Shown piece after piece: positions 12,066 to 23,385 of a DNA stretch of 64,000 nt (the stretch's first letter is position 1; every line of letters begins with the position of its first letter). A program made the translations under genes and the position numbers. The notes under the pieces are model-generated. The model was not told the DNA's origin. It saw nothing but the letters and a program-made list of their open reading frames with translations, and did no database searches. Source of the stretch: Trema orientale (lineage: Eukaryota; Streptophyta; Magnoliopsida; Rosales; Cannabaceae). The stretch covers positions 107,597-171,596 of the forward strand of contig JXTC01000140.1 of the NCBI GenBank assembly GCA_002914845.1. Reading direction: 5' to 3'.

Positions 12066-12431
12066 CTATCTTCTTCGGCTTGACTCAAGTAAATGCTCAT
12101 TAAAGAGCGGTTGTCGCCCATAAAGTGTGGCATATACCACCACGAATAGGTCTTTGTTGCAATGGTCCTCAAGCTTGACCGTGTATAGGCAATTATCGCT
12201 CATAAATCCAAAGTGGCTTGATTTCAAATGATCGGCTTCAAAGGAAAACTTTACCTCTGGTTTAAGCCTGTAGAGAGTATAGCATTGAGATGGTGGCTCT
12301 AATGGCAAACAAGACTCCATCGATGGTATACTCGTGTAGATCAATGATGCGGCCAATTCATTGGTCTCTTGGACTTCCTCAACCACCAACATTTGATAGG
12401 CTTGAAGACTCTTCAAAATAGAAACATTCAA
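12066..12431 (-). CDS. Unrecognised ORF in Ath-2 (121 aa)
   Basis: This is an ATG-started minus-strand frame of 121 codons ending in SSRRR. The protein is acidic to neutral with no membrane segment and no zinc finger, and it fits neither the gag nor the pol motifs of the neighbours. It lies where the pol end would be in a full Athila element, just upstream of a block (tcccaagaag) that follows pol in Ath-1. It may be a remnant of a third ORF, or a chance frame. I could not assign a function. It ends inside Ath-2, so it belongs to the element rather than to a host gene. Confidence 0.35.
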   Translation of the reverse strand: MNVSILKSLQAYQMLVVEEVQETNELAASLIYTSIPSMESCLPLEPPSQCYTLYRLKPEVKFSFEADHLKSSHFGFMSDNCLYTVKLEDHCNKDLFVVVYATLYGRQPLFNEHLLESSRRR

Positions 12432-12493
12432 AATCAGACTTCACCATATCCTCCATCATTTGATAGGCTTCATCTTCGGGTCTCTCTTCACAA

Positions 12494-14007
12494 ATTGAGA
12501 AGCCAACGCTAAGTATTAAAATTATCTCAATTCTAACTTTATCCAAACAACCAAAATATAGATTTTGACGAAATAAAACAAAACAACTAAATTAGCATGT
12601 AAAATAAAAAAAAGATAAATCAATACGAAAAATGTCTAGGTTTACTAGTTCCCCGACCATAGTTTAAACACACAATCTCTTAATTTCCCTCCTACACTAA
12701 TTAATCCATTAGAGTTGTCAACTGAGAATTTAAATGTATTCACGAACTCTTTCTCAAGACATAAATGAAAACATCTAGACAAGCTAATATGTTACTCCTA
12801 ATATAAATTGACTAGATTCATTAAGTTTAGTTATTCTCTCACAAAGGTGTACAAGTCACATAGATATATTCCTATCCTATGCAAACTTACCCAAAACTAG
12901 GTAATCTTATGTTGTTCTACCTATGTCCAAATATAAATTCCCCTTCCCAAGTTCATAAAGGTTTCACTCAACAATCTATTTAGTGATCAATTAAATAGAA
13001 GTAATAAGCACAAGGAAAAACAAATAACTCAATAATGGATTTATTTAGAAAATAGGAGAGAAATACACGAACAAAATATTCAAGATCGGTTCACATAGCA
13101 AAAGTAGACAAAGAAGTATTTAGCTCATAATCCAATGAATTCAAGAAATACAAAATCAAAGAGAGAAAAATTATAGAATTCTCCCTTAGAAAAGCTTAAA
13201 GGTGTTCATGGAGGTTGTCAAGCTCATCCTCCAAGCTTGGCTCTTGCTCCCTTGAATCCTCTCTCCAGAATTTACTCTCAACTATACTACTCTCTAAATA
13301 TGAAAAATACAAAGAAAAACTCACAAGAAAATGAAGAAAGATGATATGAACAAAGAGTGGTGTTGATATTGTGGAGGAAATCAAGAAATAGAGGCTTGGA
13401 GCTTGTCTTCTTCTTCTTCTTTCTCTTCTTCTTCTCCTTCCATGGTCGCCTCCATCTCTTTCTCTCTATCCCAACATGCCTCTTTCAACCCCAAAGATAG
13501 GGCTTTAAAGAGGAGGCTCGTGCAAAACTAAGGCAGGTCAAATATGGACCCTTGGATCGTTAAAAAGTTGATCTCGGCCGTCAATTATTGACCTAGGACA
13601 CAGAAACTGGCGTCGTGACGCTATTTTTGGCACTGCGGCGCCAAAAATTCCTGAGACTTGGCATTGCGGCACCATTTTTTGGTGCCCCAGCGCCACTTTT
13701 CTGCTGGTTTGGCGCCTCAGCTTCCCGGGTACGTCATTTCTTCGTTTTAGCTCCGATTTGCCTCATTTTTGTTGCGTTATGACCGTATCGAATTCAACTT
13801 CGATTCCAATGATTTGGAAAACCCATTTGTGAGTCACAAATTGATCTCATTTTGCATCAGACACCTTTGTTTCATTCTCCTATCAACATAAACAAGCAAA
13901 ATATCAAAACAATAAGAAAAACACTTAAAACAACTTAATATAAATAAGAACATAGCAAAACTTAAGTCACATTAGCACAAGCTAACTCCATTGTTATGGA
14001 CTTAATA
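12494..14007 (-). repeat. Ath-2 5' LTR, truncated at its inner end
   Basis: Collinear with 9101-10574 of the left LTR from gccaa-ctaagtatt onwards. About 120 bp at the LTR/primer-site junction is missing, so the primer-binding site is gone. The full GTGCC/GGCAC cluster is present at 13600-13720. The outer edge ttaata abuts the GCCAG duplication. Many single-base differences from the left copy show that the insertion is not recent. Confidence 0.85.
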
Positions 14008-14012
14008 GCCAG

Positions 14013-15203
14013 CCCTAGGGAAGATGGGCCAGCCGAATTTCTCTTACCTTATGGAGCAAGCGGTGGGGTCTAAAAGCTCATCTTGCTATTCCACTTTTTT
14101 TTTCCCTTTTTTTATGTATTTACACATTTAACTATTTAAGTCTAATTGATCTCATGCAGTCCAAGATATTGGTAAAGGTTCGTGACCCAAATTGACCTAT
14201 TTAATTCAAACTCTAATAGACAAAAGCTCAGTTCTAATTAACTCTTAATACAAGTGGGCTTGTACTATTAGTTATGGACTTATTCCACTAAGGGTCCAAA
14301 CCGCACTCTTGACTTAAATAAATATCATAAGATACTTTATAATTAAAATTATATCTATTAAATAATTAATATTTGTATGTATATCCCCACATGAATTCCG
14401 ATAATTGGGGCTAGGTAAAATTATCATTTTGCCCCTCTAATTATATCTTTCAATTCCTTGATACAAGACTATATCTAATAGATGACCAAACTTACAGAAA
14501 GTGTTTAATTAATAAAATATCCAATTTTATTAATTATTTAGCTAAGGTTTAAAATTATCCAAGCTCATATAGCTCCTTAAGGCAGTATTCACTTCTTTAT
14601 ATAATAGAGTTGTGGATTCCATATCTAGAAGCATATGTTCCCAATGTCCATAATAATGCATTACCAAAATGTCTGGGTCTAAATTGTCAATTGTTTGATC
14701 CGTACCTTTTAATATCTTAAATTATACAAGTTATAAATATTGATTTATCACTCATTTAAGGATTAATAAAGACATGTATTAATTATCAAGTTTGTGATAA
14801 TATGTTCCTGTCAACGGCACTCATTACAAGAGCACATTTCATACGGTCATTTTCCAATGTTTATACACTAAGACTTTTTCAACATAGTCACACTAATATA
14901 GATTAAGACACACTATAAATATTTAAAGTCTTGCAACATGATCCAAGAGAAATGTCCAGCTTCTCTTATTAGTTGGATCAAACTTATTTGATTTAATTAG
15001 AGAAAATATTTCTTATATTTAATAAACAACTTTATTGAAATATGTCTCTAATGAATAAATCATGAAACTTTTTGACATTTACTATTGTACCAGTAATCAA
15101 AACATTATCATAAATACTATGCATGAGATATCACTTTATTAAATATCTAAAATATTCAATAAATATCTATAAATAATAAACACCTTTGGGCATAATCATA
15201 ACA
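14013..15203 (-). repeat. Cop-2 3' LTR, inner part
   Basis: It resumes collinearity with the right Cop-2 LTR (28890-30035) immediately after the second GCCAG and ends cataaca at 15203. The 3' polypurine tract reads, on the plus strand, atcttccacttag (15204-15216), the copia-style GTGGAAGAT on the minus strand. Confidence 0.85.
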
Positions 15204-17336
15204 ATCTTCCACTTAGACAAAAAGTAATTTATTATATCTTTCACATCTCTAAACCTATAAAGTGACCCTCAAAGCTCTTGCCAGACAGTGCTTTAGTCAA
15301 AGGATCAGCTAGGTTATCTTTCAATATGATCTTGTACACAGTCACTCCTTCTCAATCAACTATATCTCGAATGGGATGATACTTTCTTTCAATGTACTTT
15401 GCTCTTTTGTGGCTTCTAAGTTCCTTTGGATTGGCAGTACTCCACTGTTGTCACATTATAGAGTCAATGATTGACTAGCAGTAGGAACCACTAGTAAATC
15501 CATTAAGAATTTTCGGAGCTAACCAACTTCCTTAGTAGCCTTACAAGCAGCTATATATTTAGCTTCCATGGTGGAGTCAGCATTACAAGTTTACTTCGCA
15601 CTCCTCCAAATAATAGCTCCTCTGCTAAGAGTAAAGGCAAAGCTAGAAGTTGACTTTCTGAAGTCAGGATCTGATTGGAAATAAGAATTTATGTACCCAG
15701 TGAGAGTAAGGTCATCTCTAGAATACATAAGCATATAGTCTCTAGTTCTCTGAAGATACTTTAGAATATATTTGACTGACACCCAATGTTCTGGTTATAG
15801 GTTTGATTGGAATCTACTCACAACTCCCACTGCAAAGCATATATCGGGTCTAGTATATAATATAATATACATGAGACTCTTCATGTCTTCTATCTCTTTT
15901 GTATTCTTAGGATATTGCTCCTTTGACAGTTTAACTCCATGTTGAAAAGGCAACAATCCTTTCTTGGTGCTTTCCATATTAAATCTAGCCAAGACCTTAT
16001 CTATATAAAAAGCTTGTGATAAAGATATGGACTTCTTCTTTCTATCAAGAATGATTTGGATTCCTAATACATAGCTTGCCTCACTAAGATCCTTCATATC
16101 AAATTGCTTTACAAGCCATACTTTTGTAATTGTCATTGCACCTACATTATTTCCAATAAGTAAAATATCATCTACATAAAGTACAGAAATACCAATTTGT
16201 CGTTTTCTATCTTTTCGTAGACACAAAGCTCGTCTATAACTTGATCATATCTATAAGATTTAACAGTTTGATCAAATCTTACATTCTACAATTTAGATGC
16301 TTGTTTTAATCCATAAATGGACCTCTGCAAGAGTTCGCCTTTTTCTTCATGGATTTTTCTCATGAAACCATCTGATTGCACCATATAGATCCTCTCATTA
16401 AGATTTCAGTTCAAAAATGTAGTCTTGATATCCATTTACCAAATCTGATAATCGAGGGCAACGACTATGGATAAAAGAATATGAATAGTCTTTATCATAG
16501 CAACATAAGAGAAGGTTTTCTCATAATCAGTATCTTCTATCTCGGTATAAACTCTTTACTACAAGCCTTTCTTTGAAGGTCTCAACCTTCTCATATATTC
16601 CTCTTTTTCTCTTATAGACCTATTTGCACCTTATGAGTTTTACTCCTTCGGGTAGATCTACAAGTTTCCAGACATGATCTCAGATTTTATGGCCTTTTGT
16701 CATGATTTGACATAAATATCCTTCATAACTTCGTCATAGGTGGAGGGATTTACTTCCAAACTTTTATGGATAGTTTGGAAGAATTCATATTACTATCTTT
16801 CGGGTTGTCTTACAACCCTCCCACTATGACGAGGTTGTTGAGAATTCTACGGTATTTCAGTGGCTGGTTGTTATTGTACTATGGGCTAAACATTTTGTTC
16901 TAGAGGAATTGGTCGACTAGTAGGTGGTACTTGCTATAGAACCGGTGGGTTCACAGCTTGAGTCCCTTGTTTAACTTGTTGCTGTAATACCACTCTTTGT
17001 GTTGGAGTACTACTAGTTCTCTGATATGACATCATCTCATCAATCACAGGTGTTTTAATATTTGGAACATTTGTGGTTGAAATTTCTCTGGTAATTTCTT
17101 CAATAATTACTTTGCTCTTAGGCTTGCAATTCTTTATATAGTCCTTTTCTAAGAAGGTTGCATTTGTGATAACAAATATCCTGTTGTCAGTTGGACTATA
17201 AAATAAACCACCTCGTACCTTTGGGATAAGCTACAAAGATATAATCCTTAGAATATGATTCCATCTTTCTTGCTTGTTTCTTTAATACATGAGCAGAATA
17301 TCCCTATATATGAAGATGACGCAAATTAGATGTACG
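15204..17336 (-). pseudogene. Cop-2 pol: reverse transcriptase and RNase H, decayed
   Basis: Minus-strand reading shows a copia polymerase. Near 16310-16260 is the block SIYGLKQAS. At 16226-15795 there is an open stretch with the catalytic box VLYVDDILLIGN, FDMKDLSEASYVLGIQI and TRPDICFAVG. At 15782-15591 RNase H begins (KYILKYLQRTRDYMLMY), continuing degraded to ALSGKSFEGH at about 15270. Upstream, 17340-16800 carries the integrase C-terminal part (KDYIFVAYPKGTRGGLFYSP, then a basic SGRVVRQPER). The interval has many stops. About eight codons before LMYIILYTRPD are missing compared with the usual copia sequence. The frame is split from the rest of integrase by Ath-3 at 17337-17341. Confidence 0.9.
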
Positions 17337-17341
17337 ACTAG

Positions 17342-18707
17342 TGATAAGTGAATTTATTCACCTATTCAGTTATGATTTTATCTCCTTATCTGCTTAATTT
17401 CCTTGATTCCTCTCTTAGTTCTCATATTTTTATTTGTTTTTCTCAGGTTTTGAATAATTATAGAAGCATTAGATAAGCTTACCAAGTTGGTAAAGAACAA
17501 ACTAAGGTATTTTAGGTAGAAGCTTAAGCACTGTGGTGCTGTGCAGGTAGCATCGTAGTTCTCAAGGTTCTGGAATTTTTTCCAGAACCCATAGTGCCGC
17601 AGCGCTACCCTGTTTTTATCCAAGCACCACGGTACTACATATCTAGTGCCGCAGCACTCTCATTTAGTGCTGTATAATAATTTCTTCAGTGCCATGGCTC
17701 TTCTACCGAACACCACGGCTCTGTCCACCCAGCGTCGCGGCACTGGCATGTGTTCTGGCTTATTTTGGCCAGATTTGACCTAATCGCCAGGGGGATATAA
17801 AAAGAATCTCTTGGAATCCGAGAGAGACATCCTGGGAGGCATTTTTCTGAGCTTGGTCAGCTGTTTTCAAGGGACAAGAATAATGAAGAAGAGCTTGTGA
17901 AGAGAATCTTACCAAACCAAAAGAGTTTTTCTTTCTCTTATCTTCCTTTCATGATGTTGTTCTTATTTAGCTTGTGTTTATTCTTTTTCATTATGATCTA
18001 AGTATTTATCTAGAGGAATGATGTAACCTATACTTAAAACTATGTCTTGAGTTTCAATATCAATTTTATGATGATTTTCCATTAGTTTATTTGTGTTATT
18101 TTGCTCTTTACATTTCTCAATTGATTAGCAACCATTAGAATGTTTGGGTTTCTAGAATCTGGTACTTGAGAGAGGGGATTTTAGAGATATGACTAGAATA
18201 ACATAACCTAGGATGTTGTAGAGTTTGAGAAAACCTATGAATCCTTTGAAGCTTGTTATTAAGAACTATAAAACTTAATGAACTCTTATTTTCTCAATTT
18301 TGAATAGAGATATTGAACTTGGAATTTAAGGGTAGTTTCACTCCGTACTCGAGAGAGAAAGCAGAAATAATTTTGAGTTATTGCTTATAAACTAGGGACA
18401 TCAATCAAGTGGTATTGTTAATTGAAAGACATAGTGGATAGTTAGGTGAAGTCAAACCTCTTGAATTCATTCCCATTGTTAATTTTGTTTAAACTTTCAA
18501 TTACATTGTGACATTTAATTTTGTATTTTAAATTTTCTTTGATCACTATATATCCATAATTAATTCGAATTTTCTAGATAACATTAAGATTATCCAATTA
18601 CAATACTTAGTAGAATTTTAATACCAATCCCTATGGGTACGACAACCTTATTTACCATTTTACTATAAAACTTGACACCGTGTACTTGTAGCATAATTTC
18701 GTGAACA
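17342..18707 (+). repeat. Ath-3 5' LTR (1,366 bp)
   Basis: It starts tgataagtgaatttattc and ends gtgaaca directly before the primer-binding site. A GTGCC/GGCAC cluster at 17530-17757 is followed by a TATA box. Its end (caccgtgtacttgtag, aatttcgtgaa) is repeated in the truncated 3' copy. Confidence 0.9.
17796..17804 (+). promoter_or_regulatory. TATA box of the Ath-3 LTR
   Basis: TATAAAAAG lies 40 bp after the end of the U3 GTGCC/GGCAC cluster. It is the best TATA match among the Athila-type LTRs here and fixes U3 to the left and R-U5 to the right. Confidence 0.6.
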
Positions 18708-18713
18708 AGTTTT

Positions 18714-18731
18714 TGGCACTATTGCCAGGGA
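18714..18731 (+). other. Primer-binding site of Ath-3
   Basis: TGGCACTATTGCCAGGGA lies six bases after the LTR end. It is a slightly decayed version of the TGGCGCCGTTGCCGGGGA primer site of Athila-type elements, usually assigned to tRNA-Asp. Confidence 0.75.
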
Positions 18732-18861
18732 TTGGCAATTGAATTACTACTAATATTGTTACCAGATAATCTTGATTTTAATTTAGACCTTTTATTCTTT
18801 TTACTTATTTTGTTATTGTCATTCTTACTTGTTAGGTATCTTTTCTTTGTAACTTATACGA

Positions 18862-19893
18862 AGAGCCCGTAGCTTGGAATTGTTACCATTTGATTCCGAG
18901 ATTGAACGTATTTATTGAAGACCAAGATAACAAAGAAGACAATAAAGATCTCGAATCATGGCGGAAGAGGCTAATAACTAATAAGCAAATAATCAACAAG
19001 CAAGAGCCCTACGGGATTACTTCAAGCCTGTTGTCAATGAGAGCTATTCGGGAATTCATAGGCAAAACATCAACGCCAATAACTTCGAGTTGAAACTTGC
19101 GCTCATTAGTATGGTTCAACAAAATCAATATGGAGGTTTACCTAATGAAGACCTGAATGTGCACCTTGCTACATTCTTGGAGATTTGTGACACCATTAAG
19201 ATGAATGGTGTTTCGGAGGATATTATTCGATTATGCTTGTTTCCTTTCTCTCTTAGGGATAAGACGCAAGGATGGCTACAATCTTTGCAACCAGGGTATG
19301 TTGCAACATAGGAAGATTTGGTTCAACGATTCCTTTCAAAGTTCTTCTCTCCATCAAAGACCTCTAAACTTCGAGGTAAGACTGCACAATTTCATCAATT
19401 AGACTTTGAACCACTTTATGAAGCTTGGAAGCATTTTAAAGACCTCATTCAAAAGTGCCCCCAACATGAATATCACGATTGGATCCGAAACTAATTATTC
19501 TATAATGGATTGAATGGGCAAACAAGAACAATTGTTGATACAGTGGCCAGTGGTACTCTCTTGTCCAAAACCACTGAAGAAGCCCAATTATTGTTAGAGG
19601 AAATGGCATGCAACAACTATCAATGGCCAAATAAGCGGTCAATTTTGAAGAAAGTGGCTAGAATTCATGAAGTAGATCCTATTGTAGCACTTTCAGCTCA
19701 AGTGTTGGCTCTAACAAATCAAATTTCAGCCCTCACTACTAGAGAAGCGTCATCAATTAAGGAGCCGGTAATAATTGCTAGTACTTCATTTGTTGGTGAT
19801 AGTGGTGATCCGAAGCAAGTTCAATATATCAACAATCGGAACTTCAATTACCGAATAACATGTCCAATAACTTGCCTACATATTATCACAACT
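18862..19893 (+). pseudogene. Athila-type gag (capsid) of Ath-3
   Basis: Encodes the structural capsid protein that would form virus-like particles in the cytoplasm. The reading is nearly continuous. The N-terminal tail has RDYFKPVVN near 19010. The retrotransposon gag domain follows: GGLPNEDLNVHLATFLEICD at about 19133-19192, LFPFSLRDKTQGWLQSLQP near 19240-19300, SKFFSPSKTSKLRG near 19340, and FYNGLNGQTRTIVD at about 19500-19541. A linker with ALSAQVLALTNQISALT follows near 19690-19730. Breaks include a stop at 19309 and one near 19492, plus small shifts near the start. No zinc knuckle is present, because the frame runs into LTR sequence at about 19890. It is the best preserved gag in the window. 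Confidence 0.9.
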
Positions 19894-20326
19894 TAATGAA
19901 CTCTTGTTTTCTCAATTTTGAATAAAGATATTGAAACTGGAATTTAAGGGTAGTTTTCACTCTGTACTCGAGAGAGGAAGTAGAAATAATTCTGAGTTCT
20001 TGCTTATAAACTAGGGAAATCAATCGAGTGGTGTTGTTAATTGAAAGACATAGTGGATAGTTAGGTGAAGTCAAACCTCTAGAATTCATTCCCATTGTTA
20101 TTTTTGTTTAAACTTTCAATTGCATTGTGACATTTAGTTTTGTATTTTAAATTTCCTTTGATCATTATATATCCATAATTAATTCGAATTGACTAGATAA
20201 CATTAAGATTATCTAATTACGGTACTTAGTAGAATTTCAATACCAATCCCTGTGAGTATGATAATCTTATTTACCATTTTACTATAAAATTTGACACCGT
20301 GTACTTGTAGTATAATTTCGTGAATA
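19889..20326 (+). repeat. Ath-3 3' LTR, truncated at its inner end
   Basis: Collinear with 18268-18707 of the 5' LTR, beginning at aacttaatgaactc. The outer edge reads gaata where the 5' copy has gaaca. Its junction with gag falls in a short stretch (aactta) shared by both parents. Confidence 0.85.
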
Positions 20327-20331
20327 ACTAG

Positions 20332-20593
20332 TCCATAGCTTATGTGGTGCCTTAGGAATAGACCTAGATTAAACATTATACAAAATGTAGATTATAGTCC
20401 GTATTGCATATCACCAAAATGAGGTTGGTAAAGATGATTAGCTAATTATTGAATGAACCATGTCTAATAAGGTTTTGTTTCTCCTTTCCACAGCACCATT
20501 CTGCCGTGGTGTGTTAGGTATTGTGAGTTAGAAAATGATTCCATGTTCTGCTAAGAAATCTGTGAATTCTACTGAAAGATATTCATCACCATG
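20332..20593 (-). pseudogene. Cop-2 integrase, central part
   Basis: Minus-strand reading from 20593: GDEYLSVEFTDFLAEHGI, then a block corresponding to PNTPRQNGAVERRNKTLLDM near 20525-20455. This is the stretch around the third catalytic acidic residue of the copia integrase core, where the Glu of the VERRN block is visible. It has at least one stop. It is bounded by Ath-3 on the left and the 2.8-kb LTR-like unit on the right, each of which cuts the frame. Confidence 0.8.
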
Positions 20594-23385
20594 TGTAACA
20601 TCTCCCAAATTCACTAACATACGTATAGAATATTTTTATGATAATTTATTATGATTGAGAAATATTACTCAACTTAGAACTAATAAAATAGCGTATAATT
20701 AAAACTTTTTCAAGTTTCTGTAATTATAAGGAAAACATTACCCATAATTATATGTATAGTGTAATGTATATATATACACATACATATATAGTGGACCTCA
20801 TACAATCATAAATAATATACACATATTCGAAACATATGCAAAAGTCCTCAGTTAGAACACCATAGGTCAAAATGCTCATATACACAAGCCATGATCAGAA
20901 AGTAGGTACTCCTCCTCCGATCTCATAATCAGCAGTACTCTCTATAATGTAAGAATATACATGATTATGGGACTCAGTAAGTAACGAACGTAGATGCAGA
21001 GTGCATATATCAAATAACAGATTATCGCATGATTGGGATCCCTGTGTATATTATATTTCCTAAAAAAATCGTGAATCACATACTGAGCCACTCAGAGATC
21101 ATATAACAGAGCATAAGTCGTCATATGGAGATCTCGAGTCCTAGAGAATCCTCCTTGTGTACAGCAGAGCTCCACCCTATATCACTATCAGATTGTTCTC
21201 GAAGGAACCATAGTGTCCTCGAAAGAACTAGAGTGTCCCAGAAAGGACTAGAGTATCCCTGAAGGGACCAGAGTATCCCCAAAAGAACCATATCACATAT
21301 TTGGGCACTAGCCTGCCATGCCCTATTTGCCAATACTCATCAGGAAATATAAATATACTATGTGTTCATATATTATGCAAAGCAGAATGACGAATTAAGA
21401 TGTTCATGTTTTAAACATAATAGAATAGCAGATACACAGGTATACATAATCCAAGGATTCCACAGATTTATAGAAACAAATAACTTCTTATATTGCAGGT
21501 GTGATATTACTTACCTCGTTTTCGAGCTGTTATATGTCTTCTAGTAAAATACTCTTTGCTCAAGGTACAATTAACATACGTATTCCTAATATAATGCAAA
21601 TGATAGATCCTTTTTATTGCTATGCATATCATGAAAGTAACCAATTTCTATTATTCCTAAGCAAATAAATTTAAAACACTAAATAATTAATCACTTAACA
21701 CATTTTAAATTCACCATCACAATTGCTCAAAAACTAACATATTTAAAGAAACATAATTTAGATTTATAAATAAAATATTACTACATAATTAGTGATTGTA
21801 GAGGAGTGAGATCTATTGGGAAGTAAATCTAGCAAGTAACCATATGTCGTAGTTTGAAAACAAAAGAGTTAAACCGACGAGCTTAGAGTATCCTTAAAGA
21901 CACAACAAAACTAATATTAAAATTATGACTTTAAGTTTCATGTAATCACTCTAAAAATAATAGAAATATACATAGCAATCAAGGAGATATTTAATCCAAA
22001 AAAAATCTTCACTTTTAGTGTAATAATAGAAAATACATATATGAAGAATTTAATACAGGTTTCATATAGCATTTTGGTTCAACCTAACCTTTCATAAACA
22101 TGTATATGTATATATACACACATGCTTAAACTACTAAATAACTAAAAATCATTATATCAAGGTCTGAAAATATATCAAATCATAAATATAGTTAGGACAA
22201 ATAATTATATGAAATCTAGAAATTTCTAGAGATACCACACTTTTAATTAGATACTATAATCATCTATATCACTATAAAATCCAAAACTAACTAAACAATA
22301 ATCAAACAGGAGCAATTTTGAAAAATCAACTATCATAAATAGAAATTATTTTACTTTTTATGTGTTTCAAACTAGATGAAATATAAAAACTTGGCTTAAA
22401 ACTTCTTTTATTAGAATATCTAGTTAGGAATTAACTATAAAAAGTAGGCAATTCTTTCAGATGGAAAAAGAAAATGGGTAGGGACATTAATAAAGAAAGG
22501 GGACTCAGTAAGAATGGAGAAAACAGTTCACCAGGCCTTATATTAAAGTCCAAGAATTATCGACTTACCAAAGTCGGCAACTTCTTTCTCTCTCTTTTTT
22601 TTACAAAATAATAATAATTTAATAAATTTTATAATAAAATAATAATCTTATAATTGACATATTCTTAAACAAAAACAGATAGATGAATATTATACGAATA
22701 AGGCTAAATAATAATAAATATTATTATTAAATTATTGCTATATATATAACAACTAAGCAACGTATCTAACCACAAGCTTTCTAGTACCATGTAATTTTAA
22801 GTATTTTTGTCATTCAAATATAAAATTAATAATGATGATGAAAAAGTTTAGTGTAATTAAAATAAAATAACAGAACCTAAATTGGATTCGTGATAAATAT
22901 GTGTATAATGACTTTCTTATCTTGTTTCTAAGAAATAGTTCTATATAAAGCATAAAACAAGTTCATAAAAAAAATTAGAAGAGTAAAGATATACTCATGT
23001 ACAAATAATAAGTAAAATTAAGCTAAAAAAAAGAAAGATAAGATGCTAGAAATTATCACAGTGGGTAGAAACACACAACTAGACATGTTAATATCAACTT
23101 GGATAATTGTTTATTTCTAAACTATGCATTATAAGAGTAAATCTAAAAGAATAATATAATTAATACATGTCAAATTTGTACCAATGAGCTTCTCTCAAGT
23201 ATTTCACTGCAAAAATTTATTCACCTATAAAGCTTATAAAATTAACCAATATACTAAAACAAGTACTCGAAATTATACGCCCATAATGCATTAATATATA
23301 AAATAAAATATTATGCAATCATGTTCTCATTGGCTCTTTAATTATGTACGGAACTGGATGTCATTTGAGAATTCAAGATATTACA
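20594..23385. mobile_element. LTR-like insertion of 2.8 kb in Cop-2 integrase (probable solo LTR)
   Basis: The ends are TGTAACATCTCC and its near-inverse AAGATATTACA, a form seen in long plant gypsy LTRs. Removing the unit restores the integrase reading SLRSDC-GDEYLS in frame, which fixes both edges to within a few bases. The expected 5-bp duplication is CCACA on the right (23386-23390); the left copy (CCATG) matches only 3 of 5. The interior has no gag or pol, a 20-bp tandem repeat at 21201-21292 and AT-rich DNA. A block near 21505-21530 (ttacttacctcg, then cgagctg) is like one in other LTRs here. Solo LTR is the simplest reading; a non-autonomous element cannot be excluded. Confidence 0.6.
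21201..21292. repeat. 20-bp degenerate tandem repeat, 4.6 copies
   Basis: Successive units of the form gaaggaacca-tagtgtcctc, gaaagaacta-gagtgtccca and gaaaggacta-gagtatccct, then two more, the last partial. Spacing is exactly 20 bp throughout. Confidence 0.85.

Larger units (their letters stand above)
8982..14007 (-). mobile_element. Ath-2: Athila-related element without gag-pol, inserted in the Cop-2 LTR
   Basis: A 5,026-bp unit is flanked by perfect 5-bp target duplications GCCAG (8977-8981 and 14008-14012). Two long direct repeats (8982-10574 and 12494-14007) are the LTRs. A purine-rich tract on the minus strand (10575-10590) marks the left LTR as the 3' LTR. The 1.9-kb interior has no pol; it shares blocks with the 3' region of Ath-1 (gatcaaaaggtcttt, and tcccaagaag near 12045 versus 6360). 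The outer ends read TA...TA, consistent with TG...CA after one transition at each end. I infer a deleted or non-autonomous Athila relative. Confidence 0.85.
17342..20326 (+). mobile_element. Ath-3: gag-only Athila-type element with internal deletion
   Basis: Flanked by perfect target duplications ACTAG (17337-17341 and 20327-20331) inside Cop-2 integrase. It contains a full 5' LTR, primer-binding site, leader and gag, then passes directly into the interior of the 3' LTR at about 19890. All of protease and pol, the polypurine tract and the first two thirds of the 3' LTR are missing. It is the only element inside Cop-2, other than the solo LTR, on the plus strand. Confidence 0.9.
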
